In this document: positions 1-12,702 of the stretch, piece after piece | Position numbering within the stretch: position 1 is the stretch's first letter | Layout of the letters: each line of letters starts with the position of its first letter | Assembly: GCA_000181795.3 (NCBI GenBank) | Contig: CM012954.1 | Span: 4,572,136 to 4,635,440 of the forward strand | Source of the DNA: Trichinella spiralis | Lineage: Eukaryota > Nematoda > Enoplea > Trichinellida > Trichinellidae | Direction: 5' to 3' | Length of the DNA stretch: 63,305 bases | The notes under the pieces: generated by a model | The model's database searches: none | Told to the model about the DNA's origin: nothing | Seen by the model: only the letters and a program-made list of their open reading frames with translations | Position numbers and translations under genes: made by a program

Positions 1-140
1 CCACTTACCTCTACGCTATCATACTTACCTTTTATCCACTTACCTCTACGCTATCCACTTACTTTGACGCTACTTACCTGCATTACACATACCTCTACGC
101 TGTGAAACCGTTACTCCACTTACCTCAACACCACCTATCT
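1..140. repeat. degenerate ~20-bp minisatellite
   Basis: A short array built on a unit close to CCACTTACCTCTACGCTATC, repeated imperfectly about six times, with units losing or gaining a few bases. It starts at the window edge, so the full array is probably longer. No coding sense is visible. Confidence 0.7.
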
Positions 141-3065
141 TGCATTTCTATAAATGCAGATCTAAAATTAAAATTCACTTGAATTACCTATACAAGGACA
201 AAAATGATTCTGAAATCAAGAACTGAAAATCAGTCGACTGACTTGAAAAATGAAAATAAAAACAAATGATAATGTATGATGTAATGTATGGATATACAAG
301 GATAAACACAATGTGTATGTAGAATCTTTGTAGGATATACAAGATACAAATCTGTAAAATATACAATATTAGTCGTAATATACAGTTGGTATGAAAAACA
401 CTATAAAAAGTAATTGAAGACGAATAACAGTTCACTTCACTGTTTTTTAAGTTTACAAAATTTGAAAAAAAATGGAACTACTTACCTTATTCGATGGGGC
501 AATCACGATACGGCTCTCATATTCACGCACTTAAACATTAAAGCTTACTTAATTCTTCCTTACCCTATGTGACAAGGACAAACATCGAAACCATAGGAAA
601 CGCAATTTGAGTGGCATCGGCTGCGACTAAACGGAAGAGCCAGTTTGCCAAGCGACATACTGGTTATATTGATTTAACGTATTTGATTGCTGTCACAAAT
701 TCTTTCATACATTTGTGATAAGCAAAGGCACACTGGGACGGCTAGAAAACGCCATTATTTACAGGTGAACACTGGTTGGCATCAGGACAGGCCTCATGAG
801 ACGACATAATCCACAGCTATTATAAACAAAAACTACTTACTAATTTTTGTCATATTACATTGGAAGCGCACTGACAATACGTTGTAAGGATGTATATGAA
901 CGCTGCTCGACTGACTCAGAGAAATCTGCTACAATTACAATCAATTCCTTCTTACTCTTATGATAAGTGAAACCACACTAGAACAACCGGGAAGCGTCAC
1001 TGCACCAACTTCAACTAACTCAGAGCGCTATCAGAAGAAATATCGTATTCCATTAACGTCAATGTAATGCTGTCATGGATAAAATGTATACAATGCAATC
1101 AGGAGCAAATTCAATACTTACGGATGTTTGTGATGCCACATTTTGAACGAAGTGATGTGAACATGACTTATCACGGTGCTCAGAACAAATAAAACTCCAT
1201 AAAAGCTCAGCTGATGACGTAATATGTAATTAAAGATTTTACCAAATTCTACATATATCTAATACGCCCGTCGTCTTGCTGTCTAATTAAACAAATTCAA
1301 TACTTACTGTTTTTTGTCATATGTTTTTTGAACGCTATGTCAGCAACTCCAACAACCACTGTTCAACAACTTCTACCTGTCTTTACTGATAATAGATTGC
1401 ATCTGTGCATTTTCAAAATGTAGCAAGGCAAATGTAATTTTCAATTCGTAAAAGAATTGAATCAAGACCACCCAATCTATGATATCACATACATGATAAT
1501 TTAATATTAATGCTGCAGTTAGAATGAAAGCAATGTGGCGCTAATGGCACTGCAACTTTCAACCTAAATTTAACAGAAAAATTCAGGTGAAAAGCAAGGC
1601 ACATTTATCATGATGCATAGTTACCATATTCAGTTAGTTTTCAGATACTGTTTGTTTCACATTCATTGATATGAATATAAAATAAGGTCAATTCTGAAAG
1701 TAAATTATATCACACAATAAAAAACAAAGAAGTCCTTCTTCTTCAGCATCTGATGTACCTGAAAGTTAGCAATAACAGCAATAGAAAAGCAACCCATCAG
1801 TTTCCATTCACCATATAAGAAACATGCATAGCATACCACCACCAAACCAGCAAATCGAACTTACCAGTTATTCATGGATGGTGTTAAATAGCGGAATTAT
1901 AGTTGACGAGCTAACAGATTGATAGCATTGCAGTGAACTGAATAACCTAATGTAATCGAAGTTCTCTCATTAGATGTATAATACTAAGTAAATTATGCAA
2001 ATGACTATTTACTTTGCCTCACGAAGAACAACCTAATTTTCCATCAGTAATAGCGCACTAAAATAAACAATATGAGCAACATTATGAAACGAGACGATGA
2101 AATTTATTACGTTTCTATTTACACACTTCATATTACAACGTAATATGGCATTGTTATGCAAATTTTTTCCATAAAATTACCTAAAAGGAAATATTATTAA
2201 CCTGAAGCATCGCAGATTACTAAAAATAAACGGAAATGTTATCACTGCGTATTTATGCATGTTGTGTAATTTAGTTGCTTGAAAGTACAAGGTGATTCAA
2301 TAATTTATATTTTATCAATGCTTTTCTTCTAATCAAAATTATATAGATAATTTTAAATAGCTCCCACTGAAAATAGTTGCGAAAATAAAATACTTTTTCA
2401 GATTTATGGAAAATTAAACAGATGTCATGAAATTTTGTAATATGCAGTTTATCTCAGCGCAGAAGTTAACAAGTGCGCAGCGTAGACATAATGATGGTAA
2501 GCGGCTGCTCCAGGGGGTATGCCGCTTGACAGCTCACCTCCACGTTCGTTTGCGCCTTATGATAATTTATAGCAAGACTGCATACTTGGTTGAGCACTGC
2601 ATCAGCGCGCTTCATGCAATGTGAAAAAAAACCCTAATCGCAGAAATTCAGTACGTGAGTGATTTGCAATGAATTCAAGAAACTTATGCGGGTGACAATT
2701 CTGTATTGCATTTTATGAAGAGAATAAAACAAAAGAATCACGAGCAGCCTGGAATTGGTTATATTGGTAGTCGATAACAATTATGGAAAATCAAGTATGG
2801 AAAATCAAGTCAGTGCTATTGGCGGTACAATGACATAATAAAAACTTTAAGGAGTCATTTCAAAAATGAAGGGAACGTTACTGCCATTCTGAAAGTATCA
2901 AAGGTTGTAGTATAAAAGTGTGTTCACTAGCTAAAAGCAGCTTTCCTATGTCATGCTGAAACAACCTTGTGCACGATTTGAGCAGTGACAAGCATTTAGG
3001 GGTGCGATTGTGCGACTGCAGTATCCCGGTGACAGACATTTCCTTTAAACAATTGGGCAAGAATG
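141..3065. other. A+T-rich stretch without a recognisable gene
   Basis: Open frames here are short, begin at non-ATG codons or are full of rare runs, and none can be joined into an exon chain. I see no RNA gene and no transposase-like frame. It may be intergenic DNA or old repeat sequence beyond recognition. Confidence 0.5.
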
Positions 3066-4050
3066 TTACCTTAGCAATAAACATTACAGTGGGCAGTAAA
3101 GATAATGCGGGAGGGGTTCAACTGCTATGTCAGAGTACTACTTTACAAATGGATTTGTATGGACTATTGAAAATTACAGCAAAACATACCATTAGTACTA
3201 TTATATAATGGCTTGGCCGTAATAAAGTCTGGAATATTAATTGAACATCATTACTGAAGAACAATGCGGTAGTTTCCATTTAAAAAGACTAAAACCAGAC
3301 AACTACGAAAAGCTTAAAAAGCGCGCATGTTTAGTGCAGTGTGCCAAGAGAAAGAAAAAAAACATTGTATGAAAAATAGCAAATATATGAAAATTCATAC
3401 CTGTCAGAGATGACGTATAAAGCAAACGTAGAGTCATACATTTTGTAACTGATGTTCGTGGTTTCTTCATATTTTTTGTCTAACAATCACAACGTAATTG
3501 TTGCAGTGAAGCATCGAAATGACCAAATAACGCAATGCAGTAAGTAATTAGATCGCCCTTCAGCAGCGAACATTTATACTATAGTGCAGTTCTCTCGATA
3601 AACAGAAATTTGTATGATGAAAATTGCTTCCGCATTTGAATGGCACAAAGTGCACGTAGCGGAATGCCAACGGCACTGTTTCCATCACATTAGCATAAAG
3701 TTAGTCTGCTGACCTAGAAATATATGTATTCTTTGAAAACGTATAACAATGTAATGAGCCAACACCAAAGATTATAATAATTGCTGAACAACAACAAAAT
3801 CCTGAATATGTTGCAGATCAAAGCCACTATCTATCACAAATAATATTGTGGCGTAAATTAAAGAAGTATAAAATAGTGTCTTACGTTAATGGGGCTGCAC
3901 TGGCACGATAATAATATGTCGCCATATTCAGAAAAATTCATTCATTAATTTAAAGGAACTGATTGTTTAGTGAACATTTCAATCAGACTTTGATCAACCA
4001 CTTTGAAAAGAAGAAAAATGAATGCAAAAAACAGAATGGCAAAACATATA
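3066..4050 (+). repeat. ~0.98-kb direct repeat, copy 1
   Basis: This block, starting ACCTTAGCAATAAACATTAC, returns at 5837-6822 in the same orientation with scattered substitutions and small indels, about 90 percent identical by eye. The two copies flank the composite repeat at 4250-5836. The ends are not TG..CA and I see no coding frame shared by both copies. Confidence 0.85.
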
Positions 4051-4249
4051 ATAATACGAATCGTATGCAAATTTAAGGTGGTTCATCAAAATGTACATTA
4101 ATGCTGAGTACAGTACCAAAACAAAATATTGAATTAGCTATAACACGCCTTCACATGTTTGAACTTTATATTTGAAACTCATTGCAAAATGCTCTCCATC
4201 GAAATACATAAGCATAGTGGTTGCATGCGCTGACAAACAAAATTTTTAA

Positions 4250-4770
4250 ATGGAATAGAAAATGAAAATATACTTAGAAAGCTCTCTGTGTGGAAAACAA
4301 TATTTTGCTGATTTGTGGAGCAGAAAACACTGAGAGATTAATACTATTCGACCTGTTTTGTCCACAGAAAAATTCATCGTCACGCAGAATAGCAACTGAA
4401 ATGTTCGACATATTCTAAAGTTATACCTAGAAGCCTGAGTTCTACAACAAATCGGAATGTCAACATTTTGAAACAGCTCAGCGATAAACAATATATCTAT
4501 ATGGGAAAATTTTGTTTTACAGCTCCTTCAATTTTTGTGTTTACTAAAATCAAAAAGTACGTAACTACTTAAACATACATGCATTATTCATAGAAAATGC
4601 AAGAAAAATGTTTTAATATTAAAGTGTTACCTTGTACAGTTTCTTTCATTTGCACTCTTGTCACGCACCGCAGTAATTAATAGAATATCACCACAATGAA
4701 ATACGGATACAGCATTCGCCTTTCAATAATTGGCGTTATAACCTCCTTATCAGTGATTTTACAGTCATCT
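4250..4770 (-). repeat. module alpha, copy C (reverse strand)
   Basis: Read on the minus strand this matches 55645-56402 and 61325-62065. The best marker is GTGCGTGACAAGAGTGC followed by a run like GAAAGAAAC and a splice-donor-like AAGGTA. The later part matches the segment that is an open frame in the other two copies, but here it is much more degraded. It lies downstream of the C-rich minisatellite when both are read on the minus strand, the same order as minisatellite and alpha copy B at the right of the window. Confidence 0.75.
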
Positions 4771-4994
4771 TTTTGCATATTTCGTGATTTTATTTCAGAA
4801 ATATACTTAAAGAAATTTTACAGCTTTCCACAGAAGAGTTTAAAAATGCGCAAATCAAATTTGCATATACGCCAATTTACTCAATACTTTTAGTGCTTCT
4901 TGTAGTTGCGCGAAGGAACGGTTCTTCCTTTTCAAATATGATTTTTGCTTCACCCAAAGAAACGTATTCAGTTTCGCCAGCTGCTTTTCATTAC

Positions 4995-5045
4995 TACCTA
5001 CGTGAGTTCCCTTTTACTCCTGCTTGCTGTAACTGCACGCATCAC
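4995..5045 (-). repeat. module beta, exon-like segment (reverse strand)
   Basis: The minus strand has a short Arg/Lys/Ser-rich segment ending at a GTAG donor-like site. It resembles the exon-like segments at 56788-56857 and 57671-57759; the shared feel is a peptide such as MRAVTASRSKRE against MKVRITRSRTRD. Similarity is short and was judged by eye. Confidence 0.4.
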
Positions 5046-5089
5046 GATCAGGTTCTGAAAGTGCCTATTTCGCTTGCTGATGCTGAATG

Positions 5090-5836
5090 AATCTGAATGG
5101 GTGCTGAACGGGATGGGAGCCAGAATCCCAATATGAATGGGTAGTGAAGGTTGTGGCGGTCGTATGTGCCTGTCAAAATGGGTGGAGAAGCAAGTAACGG
5201 GCGGGTGTACCATTATGAATGGATGGGGGAGTTGAGACAAAGCATATATAACACACTTAATAACTGGAGGCGTTGCGGAGGGGTACATCACTCTGAAAGG
5301 CTGTAGGAGATGTGGCGAGCGGGTACACCACTGTGAATGGATACTGGAGGGATTAGGGGGGGCTATATTATTCTGTATGGATAGTGACGTGATGAGTGGG
5401 TGCATATAGGACTCTGAATGGGTGGAGAAAATAGTGCCGGGTGATTACACTTTGAATCAGAGATGGATGTATTACAGACGTACAAACCACTATGATTAAA
5501 AGGGGGAAATATGTCGAGCGTGTATACCACAATGAATTGGGAGTGGAGGTGTGCCAGTCGTGTGTACCACACCTGACAGGGCGTATAACACTCTGAATGT
5601 TTTGGAGTGAGTGGCTGGCCGGTAAAGAACTCTTGATAGATGATGGACTGTGCGTGGTCAGAAGTACAACGAAGAATAATCGGTAGAGGGATTAACGTTC
5701 AGGTTCAGAACTCAGAATAGGTGGGGGAAATGTTGTGGGCGAATACTCCACTCTGATTATGAAATAGAAATGTGGTGAGCATGGAATACAACATTAAATT
5801 GGTGTTGGATGGGTGTGGGGCAGGTATACCGCTCCT
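5090..5836 (-). repeat. degenerate C-rich minisatellite (plus strand G-rich)
   Basis: An irregular array with a period near 55 to 60 bp built around CTGAATGGGTGG and GCGGGTGTACCACT on the plus strand. The reverse complement, with marker CATTCAGAGTGGTACACCCG, is the monomer of the large array at 57960-61260. Long open frames on the minus strand (4998-5405 and 5363-5572) come from the repeat lacking stops, not from a gene. Confidence 0.85.
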
Positions 5837-6822
5837 ATACCTTAGCAATAAACATTACAGTGGGCAGCAAAAATAATGAGGGAGTGGTTCAACTGCTATG
5901 TCATTACTACTTCACAAATGAATTTGTAAGGACTACTGAAAATTATAGCAAAATATTCCATTATTATTATATATTAGATTTTCCGTAATAAAGTCTTGAA
6001 TATTAGTTGAACATCATTAGTGAAGCACAACGCGTTAGTTTCCATTCAAAAAGACTAAAATCAAACAACTACAAAAAGCCTTAAAAGCGCGCATGTTTAG
6101 TGCAGTGTGTCAAGAGAAAGAAAGAAAACCTTGTATGAAAAAATAGCAAATATATAAAAATTTATACCTGTCAGGGATGACGTATAAAGCAAACGTAGTG
6201 CCATACACTTTCCAACTAATGTTCATGGTTTCATCATATTTTCAGTCCAACAATCACAACGTATTTGTTGAACTGAAACATGAAAATGATCAAATAACGC
6301 AATGCAATAAGTAATTAGACCGCTCTTCAACAGCGAATATTAATATAATAGTGCTGTTCTCTCGATAAACAGAAATTTATATAAGGAACATTGCTACCGC
6401 ATTTGAATAGCACAAAGTGCACGTAGCAGAATGCCAACGGCAGTGTTTACCATGATATTAGCATAAAGTTACTCTGCTGACCTAGAAATGCATGTATGCT
6501 TTGAAAACGTATAATAGCAATGTAATGAGTCAACACCAAAGATTATAATAATTGCTGAACAACAACAAAATCCTGAGTACGTTACAGATCAAAGCCACTA
6601 TCTACCACAAATAATATTATGGCGTAAATTAAAGAAGTATAAAATAGTGTCTTACGTAAATGGGACTGCACTGGCACGATAATAATATGCCGCAGTATTC
6701 AGCAAAATTCATTCATTAATTTAAAGGAACTGAGTGTTTAGTGAACGTTTCAATCAGACTTTGATCAACCACTTTGAAGAGAAGAAAAATGAATGCCTAA
6801 AACAGAAGAATGGCAAAACATA
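5837..6822 (+). repeat. ~0.98-kb direct repeat, copy 2
   Basis: Second copy of the block at 3066-4050, same orientation. Its left end abuts the minisatellite directly. Similarity ends near GGCAAAACATA, after which both flanks differ. Confidence 0.85.
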
Positions 6823-7137
6823 ACATTTACTTAAAACACAAGCATAATGAATTGATAATTTAATACAATGCACATGCTGGGTTGAAGTACTAAAAATTGT
6901 GCATCACGGTTGTCACTTTAATCAGTGTGGAACCGGCAACATTGTGATCTTATATGCAAGGACAAAATACAGAAGCTAATTATTGAAAATATATATATTT
7001 TGCCCATTCAATCTTTACATCATGCACTAATGTACATTCATTTACTGATTCCAATGAAAAATATTTTGCAACCGTTTGAGAAAACATCATCAATTTTCTA
7101 AAAATAGCAAAGGTTATAGCAATTGAAAATTCAGATA
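6823..7137. other. no gene seen
   Basis: About 300 bp of A+T-rich sequence between the direct repeat and the start of the 5.6-kb duplication. Nothing recognisable. Confidence 0.4.
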
Positions 7138-8370
7138 TCGAAGAAGGATTATTTTTATAGAATTCATTTGACTCAATTAAATTTAATAAACATGGTGAGA
7201 CCTGACGGCACAATTCCTCCCAGTGAATTCGTCATAAAAGTGATGTTGGTGAATTGAATTGTAAGTGCTGATTTCTACCTCCAAGCTTTATATTCAATGC
7301 CAGTTTACATGAATTACAACATTAACCTGCGGTAGAATATGAGCAACTTGCCGTCTCTACTGACAATTTCATGAAATTGCTTATATTTTGATATTTTATT
7401 TTCAGCAATAATTCGTTTATAATATATTTATTTTCCTTTTAAAAATTTAAATAACTTAATACACTGATGCTAAACGTAAACATGATATTTAACACAAAAT
7501 ATATTTCGTCTTGATAAAGCATGATCTAGTTATGTCGAGCAATTATAAATTCGATACTTATTTTCAGCAACATCATGATGTCATTGAATTGAAAAATGTA
7601 ACTTACAGAAAGAATTGTCTTTTCACCATTTGGAGAAACCTTTTTTGAAGAGTTGTATAACGTGATTTGCCATTTTGAATAAAAATGATGATGCTTGTCA
7701 GACGTCCTTTGAAAACGTTTTCCATTCTGATGTTGCTGGAAAACATCCGCCTATAAATATTTCAAGTCAACCTCACAAGAAGATTAAGTTCATGAATTTT
7801 TAAAGAATCGAAGTATACGGAACATGCACCTCGATGAGTTATACATTATGATTAATATTTCGTTTTCTTTTCGTAAATAAACATTTGCATGCAACTTATG
7901 CTAAACATATAGTGCGCTTACTTTGTGTTATAATCAGAAAACAATTTCCGCGACCGTAGATGCAAAATCACACAAACAACGAGAAATGAGATAGAACTTT
8001 ACAATACTAACAATAATATTGCTTCGCACATCTATAAGCCATTGTATTCCCGAAATATAGTTTAAGTGTTAAAGCGAAAGTTTGTTCAAATTATTTCATC
8101 TCTCTGTGTTAGGCGCGTCTCGTTAACATGCAAATTTTTATGCGTTCGTTGCCTTGCTGTTTGTTTGTTTAGCAGCTATAGCTCTCCACAAGTGTTAGCT
8201 TTTAATGTATGTGAAACTGCTTTTGATATAATTTTTTCAGCAATTCCGTGATCTTCATTGGTAGAGAATAGCATAATTGTTATTATTGTAATGTTGTATC
8301 AGGCATATTGATTTAGTGAGATTTTAAATTCACAGTCGTGAAAACTTTTCTTTGCTTAACGTAATCAAAA

Positions 8371-8426
8371 GTAGGCGAGGTAAAATTTGTTTACCATAAA
8401 ATGTACGCAAATTTTTGTTCGCCTAC
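8371..8426. repeat. inverted repeat / hairpin in duplication copy 1
   Basis: The left arm GTAGGCGAGGTAAAATTTG pairs with the right arm CAAATTTTTGTTCGCCTAC with few mismatches and an 18-base spacer. It lies in non-coding DNA 2.8 kb upstream of the tropomodulin start. Its twin is at 14015-14070. Confidence 0.6.
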
Positions 8427-8629
8427 TATGTATACGCTTACTTCGCTTCTGATTCAATGGTTATTGGCTTAGCATAACTAACAGAAATGGTAACACAATG
8501 CAAATATAATATGAACATGAACTGTAATAATATGAAGAGTATTCAAATTTAAAATGCTGCATAAAAATGCACAGTAATATTGAGTGTAATGTATAATAAC
8601 GGTATCGTTATTCATGAGGTATCGAGAAC

Positions 8630-9560
8630 AGTGTCACTAGGGGTGACAACTTTAAATGTCTTTTGTGGTCAGAGTGTACGATTCGCCCTGAATCGACATC
8701 CTAAGTGAAAAACAAAAAGGAAGGCACTTTGGTTTCGAGGATGAGAAGCCTAAAATCCAAGTAATGCGGTAGTGGTGGGGAATAAGGGAGGCGGAACGGC
8801 AGGGTAGTACGGATACGGAACGTATAGTGTAGCCAACGCAACCAAGAACTTTTTGAGAAACAGAAAATTTGCAGAAAAGAGAAAGGCAAATCTGGACTTT
8901 AGGACTTGCCGCGGAAAATCTCTTCTTTAAAAAACAAGGGAAAATGCAAAACAGCTTCCCCAACTCAATTGCGCAGGCAGAACGCAACATCTCCTATCAC
9001 CTGGAGACACCGGAAAACACCAAGTTCCCACGCTTCTTGGGTTGGGTGGGGGGGGGAGGAGATACAGCATAGTCTCACCCACCTTTTCTGCGTCGAAATC
9101 ATAGGCTTTGCTCCACTTCAGAATCAGAAACCTGTACTCTGCCTGTCTAAATATTACAGGAAGAGCAGTAATTCTTCCTTCGGCATGGGAAGGAAGTTTG
9201 GCGCTCCAAGGTGGGTCTCTTTTTGGTCTCTCAATTCTCCTCCTGCTTTATGTATTTCATGTCCCACTAAGAGCATGTTTGCCGTTTTACAGAGCTTCAT
9301 TGGGATGCGCATTCAACAGATATAGAGATGATAGTCACAGATTCATTGCTGCGCGGTGGGAAATACCTCAGTGTGAAATAATAGCCGTGTTTCATGTTGA
9401 AAATGAAATGCTGCGCTTACGGAAATCAACTAGTTTGCACCACTGGGAACTGTGTATTATGGAAAATTTCTGGCCTGTGGAAAATAACCCGTTGCGGTGT
9501 AATGGACGCAGCGCATGCCAAAAACAAAGTCCTGCTTCCTACAAAACAACCCTGTACGAA
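8630..9560. other. G+C-richer island without a clear gene
   Basis: Base composition is visibly richer in G+C than the flanks. Several overlapping open frames occur on both strands (for example 8652-8990 minus, 9108-9668 plus). None has an ATG-led exon chain, and a one-base difference between duplicate copies shifts frames. A G-run tract at 9039-9059 could form a G-quadruplex. It may be a relic insertion. The twin island lies at about 14275-15190. Confidence 0.35.
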
Positions 9561-10969
9561 GTGATGGCACAAGCTGAAATTGGAACTAACGACGATATTA
9601 TAATACTGCTAGCAAGAATAACGTTTTCAAGTTCAATTTTTATTGATAGATTTTGTTTCATACTTTAAATGAAGAAGGGTTACAATCTGAACTGCTTTAA
9701 TAAAAACATTTGCTTAGAATTATTACTGATATGAATTTATAATATTACTAAAAAAATCTGACTTATCAATTCAAGTTAACAATGTTTCCGATTTTAAGAA
9801 TGAAAATGATTATTTATAACGAAATAATTGATTTTAACGCATTAAAATACAAACGTAGTCGCTGGGAAAAAGGGAAAAATTTATAAACATTACCTTCAAG
9901 TGGTTTTGTTCAATGGTGTTGATATGATTTTAGTAGAAAATATAAAATGCACATTTTATGGAATGATCAAAATCAGTGAGTTGAAAAGTTCTACATTTGA
10001 GTAGCAAATGTAAAGCACGTCATCCCATTCGATCGATCACTGAGAATTGAAAATGACCACGCCAACGAAAGTGGCTACGTTTATAATAAATAATACTGAA
10101 TAAGCTGTGTTCAATCTGAAATTGATTGGTTGTAGTCCTGTTGACTGCTGATTGGTTAATTATTCCGTATGTTGCGTGGCTAAAGCTTTGTGGTTCCGTA
10201 TTGTAAAGCTCTCTTTATATATAATACGCAAAAAGAAAAATAAACGCCTTCTTCGTGCAAATACAACTGCACTTACTCGTAACTAATCGACATTATCAGT
10301 TAATTATTTCATATAGGCTCGTGCGAAGAAGCTTCATGCAAATCAAATGTTTGCTCTCCCCCCGGCACTTGTCGTATCATAATTATATTGAATAACATGA
10401 ATGTAATATTTTTACAGTTGGAAATTTGCATTTCGTTCCTACAATTGGTTTGGTGGGAGAAAGCTTTATTGTTAAAGATAATCTATGGGATTTTTTTCTA
10501 ATAATAAGCAATCATCAAAGTAATACTTTCGCGAATCATCGCATAAGCAGTATATATATGTATGCATATTTTCTTTGAATCGAATTTTAATATTGCATCA
10601 TTTGCACAGACTTTATCATTGTAATGTTTCAGTTTGTTTTATTTTGTTCAATTTGGTGCTTTAACCAACTGGCTTCGACTGATTATAAAAGTATAATTAT
10701 TTTAAGATAAAATTAGAATTATTAAAATTAAATAAATAAAGCTTCGTAAGAAGAAGTGAAAGCGGAAGTCTTGTTAAATACCTATAATGGGAGAAAATTT
10801 TGAATTAAAGTCGTTTCTTTTATAATTAACCGACAATTTACTTCATTTGAACTAATCAGTCAAAAAGTGCATTTAAATCTTCCATGCTTAACCGAAAAGC
10901 TAGCTGGCTAGCTAGCTAGCAAGCTGCTAACTGAGTTGATCAAATGGAAAGCTTCAAATGTTTTACGTC

Positions 10970-10970
<1 letters not shown>

Positions 10971-11000
<30 letters not shown>
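10971..11000 (+). repeat. (CTG)10 microsatellite upstream of tropomodulin copy 1
   Basis: Ten perfect CTG units about 245 bp upstream of the tropomodulin start codon, probably in the promoter or 5' UTR. The twin in copy 2 (16618-16632) has only five units. Confidence 0.95.
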
Positions 11001-11003
<3 letters not shown>

Positions 11004-11244
11004 GTTGCTTCTTCTGCTTCTGCTAAAAGAAACAAGTTGCTGCGAATGAATAAAGAGAAAGAGGGGGAAAACAATTTTAGCAAAACATCCCAACAGCATA
11101 CGTTAATTTCGTAAACTTGCTAGAAACCGGCAGAGAAAATATTTCAACTTGGTGCGCAAGTCTGGGTGTGCGTGTGTGTCTTTCTTTGCGTGCTTTCTTG
11201 CTTGCAAGCTAGAGCAAAAGAAAAAACAAATAAATATTACAACG

Positions 11245-12702
11245 ATGACTGAACAAGATGCAAAATTAGGCGAAAATGATATTATTTCGGATGAAGATTT
11301 CGAATCCATGCTGAACGCTTTGGGTTCTGAAGAAAATGAAGAAAATATCTCTGAATTATTAAGTAATTATTAGAATCATTTTTTCACATTTTGTTTGTTC
11401 TGTTTGTTGTAATTTCTTGAACATCATTTTAGAAGCGATGAATGAAAACCGAATAATAACATGGGAAGAAGCTGAAACTATTATAAATGGTAAACAATCT
11501 TTTTGTTAATTTTAAGATTTTTGATTTTTTTGGAAAATAATTATCACACTGCAACAAACATTTCATGCTAACATTTTCTTCATCATAATTATTATGAATA
11601 TCAGGAGGAGAATTGATTCGTTTTCATATTCTCCGCAGCGAACTTACATATTCAATCAACTGAAATTGCTGCTTGATTTCGCTTAAAAATAACTATAAAG
11701 TATTTATAAAAACACCCTTTTCAATTTTCTTGAAATGCTATTCTTAAATGCAATTTAAAAAATTTTATCCTACTACTAGGAAACATTATTATGCTCACTC
11801 ATTCGGTTTTGGGCCTGAGTTTAAAATTTTTAAATTTATTTAACTGTAACAAATTTTGTTCAGATAGTGAAAATAAAGTAATTCGTTGTGGCTTGCCTCC
11901 GCAAGTACGCCCCAACGATCCAGATAATGCTACGGATGTCGATGCTTGCATATCGAAATTATTAGCCAATGATTCCAGTTTAACGGAAATTAATCTGAAT
12001 AATATGAAGGTATGCTGAAAAAAGATGTATAATCAAAATTGGACGATTGGTCTTTTGTGAGCATTTCAGAGAACACCAATACCTCAACTTCAACGATTAA
12101 TTTCAGCAGTTAAAGATAACACGGCTTTGAAAAAACTTAGCCTTGCAAACGTTGCGCTGAGCAATGCAGCTGCGGAAGTATATTCACTTTTCAAAACTAG
12201 CTTTGCACAGATGTTTATAAAAATTTATGCAGTATTTCATTTTTCAATTTTTAGCCAATATTAGAAGTGCTTGAAACGAACAGCACATTGAAATCTCTAA
12301 ATTTGGAAACGAATTTTCTGTCCGGTGATTTTCTCGCCAAACTTTTTCATGCTGCTTTGAAACTGCAAACTTTAGAAGAAGTTAAAATTGTTAATCAAGT
12401 GAGTAAAAAATAATGGAAAAACTGTTTTTCTTTAATTGTATTTTTTTAAATTTTTATCAGTGTGATAATTTCTAGAGTCCTACGTTTAGTACTGAAGCAG
12501 AAATGGACATCATGAAAGCAATTTTTGAAAACAAAGGCCTCCTGAAAGTTAGCATAGATCTACGACATCCTGAAGCGCGAAGCAAAGTTTCCCAAGCAAT
12601 GCTACGAAACTGTGAACTGCGTAAATAAAATGCATATACAATTAAACTGAATTTGCTCAGCATCCCATGTTTCTGAAATTTTCAGGAAGAAAGCAAGATT
12701 AG
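11245..12702 (+). CDS. tropomodulin-like protein, duplicate copy 1 (3' end damaged at assembly gap)
   Basis: Tropomodulins cap actin filament pointed ends. Exons: 11245-11362, 11433-11489, 11864-12009, 12070-12177, 12255-12398, 12476-12620, then 12686 onward. The ATG follows an A+T-rich leader and opens an acidic N-terminus. The leucine-rich cap is diagnostic: LTEINLNNMK at the end of exon 3, LKKLSLANV in exon 4, LKSLNLETNFLSG in exon 5 and a VNQ exon end, as in the family. The protein is identical to copy 2 up to the last exon. There, one-base losses close to the N gap shift the frame and give a stop at 12700-12702; this looks like sequence error. At about 255 residues it is shorter than the usual 350-400, lacking an obvious N-terminal tropomyosin-binding region. 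Confidence 0.85.

Noticed and set aside
4998-5405. 135-codon minus-strand frame through the minisatellite
   Set aside because: Its length is due to the stop-poor repeat unit; Pro/His/Ser-rich product follows the repeat period.
8652-8990. 112-codon minus-strand frame, repeated at 14296-14634
   Set aside because: Conservation between copies only reflects the recent duplication; overlaps other frames and has no splice or start support.
9108-9668. 186-codon open frame in the G+C-rich island (and 159-codon twin at 14812-15291)
   Set aside because: Starts at a non-ATG codon region without exon context; a one-base difference upstream shifts related frames between nearly identical copies, and no family is recognised.
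10090-10335. Stretch resembling a solitary LTR (CCAAT-like boxes, TATATATAA, then AATAAA)
   Set aside because: No paired copy other than the segmental twin, no clear TG..CA ends or flanking duplication, and no internal region; too weak to call a retroelement.
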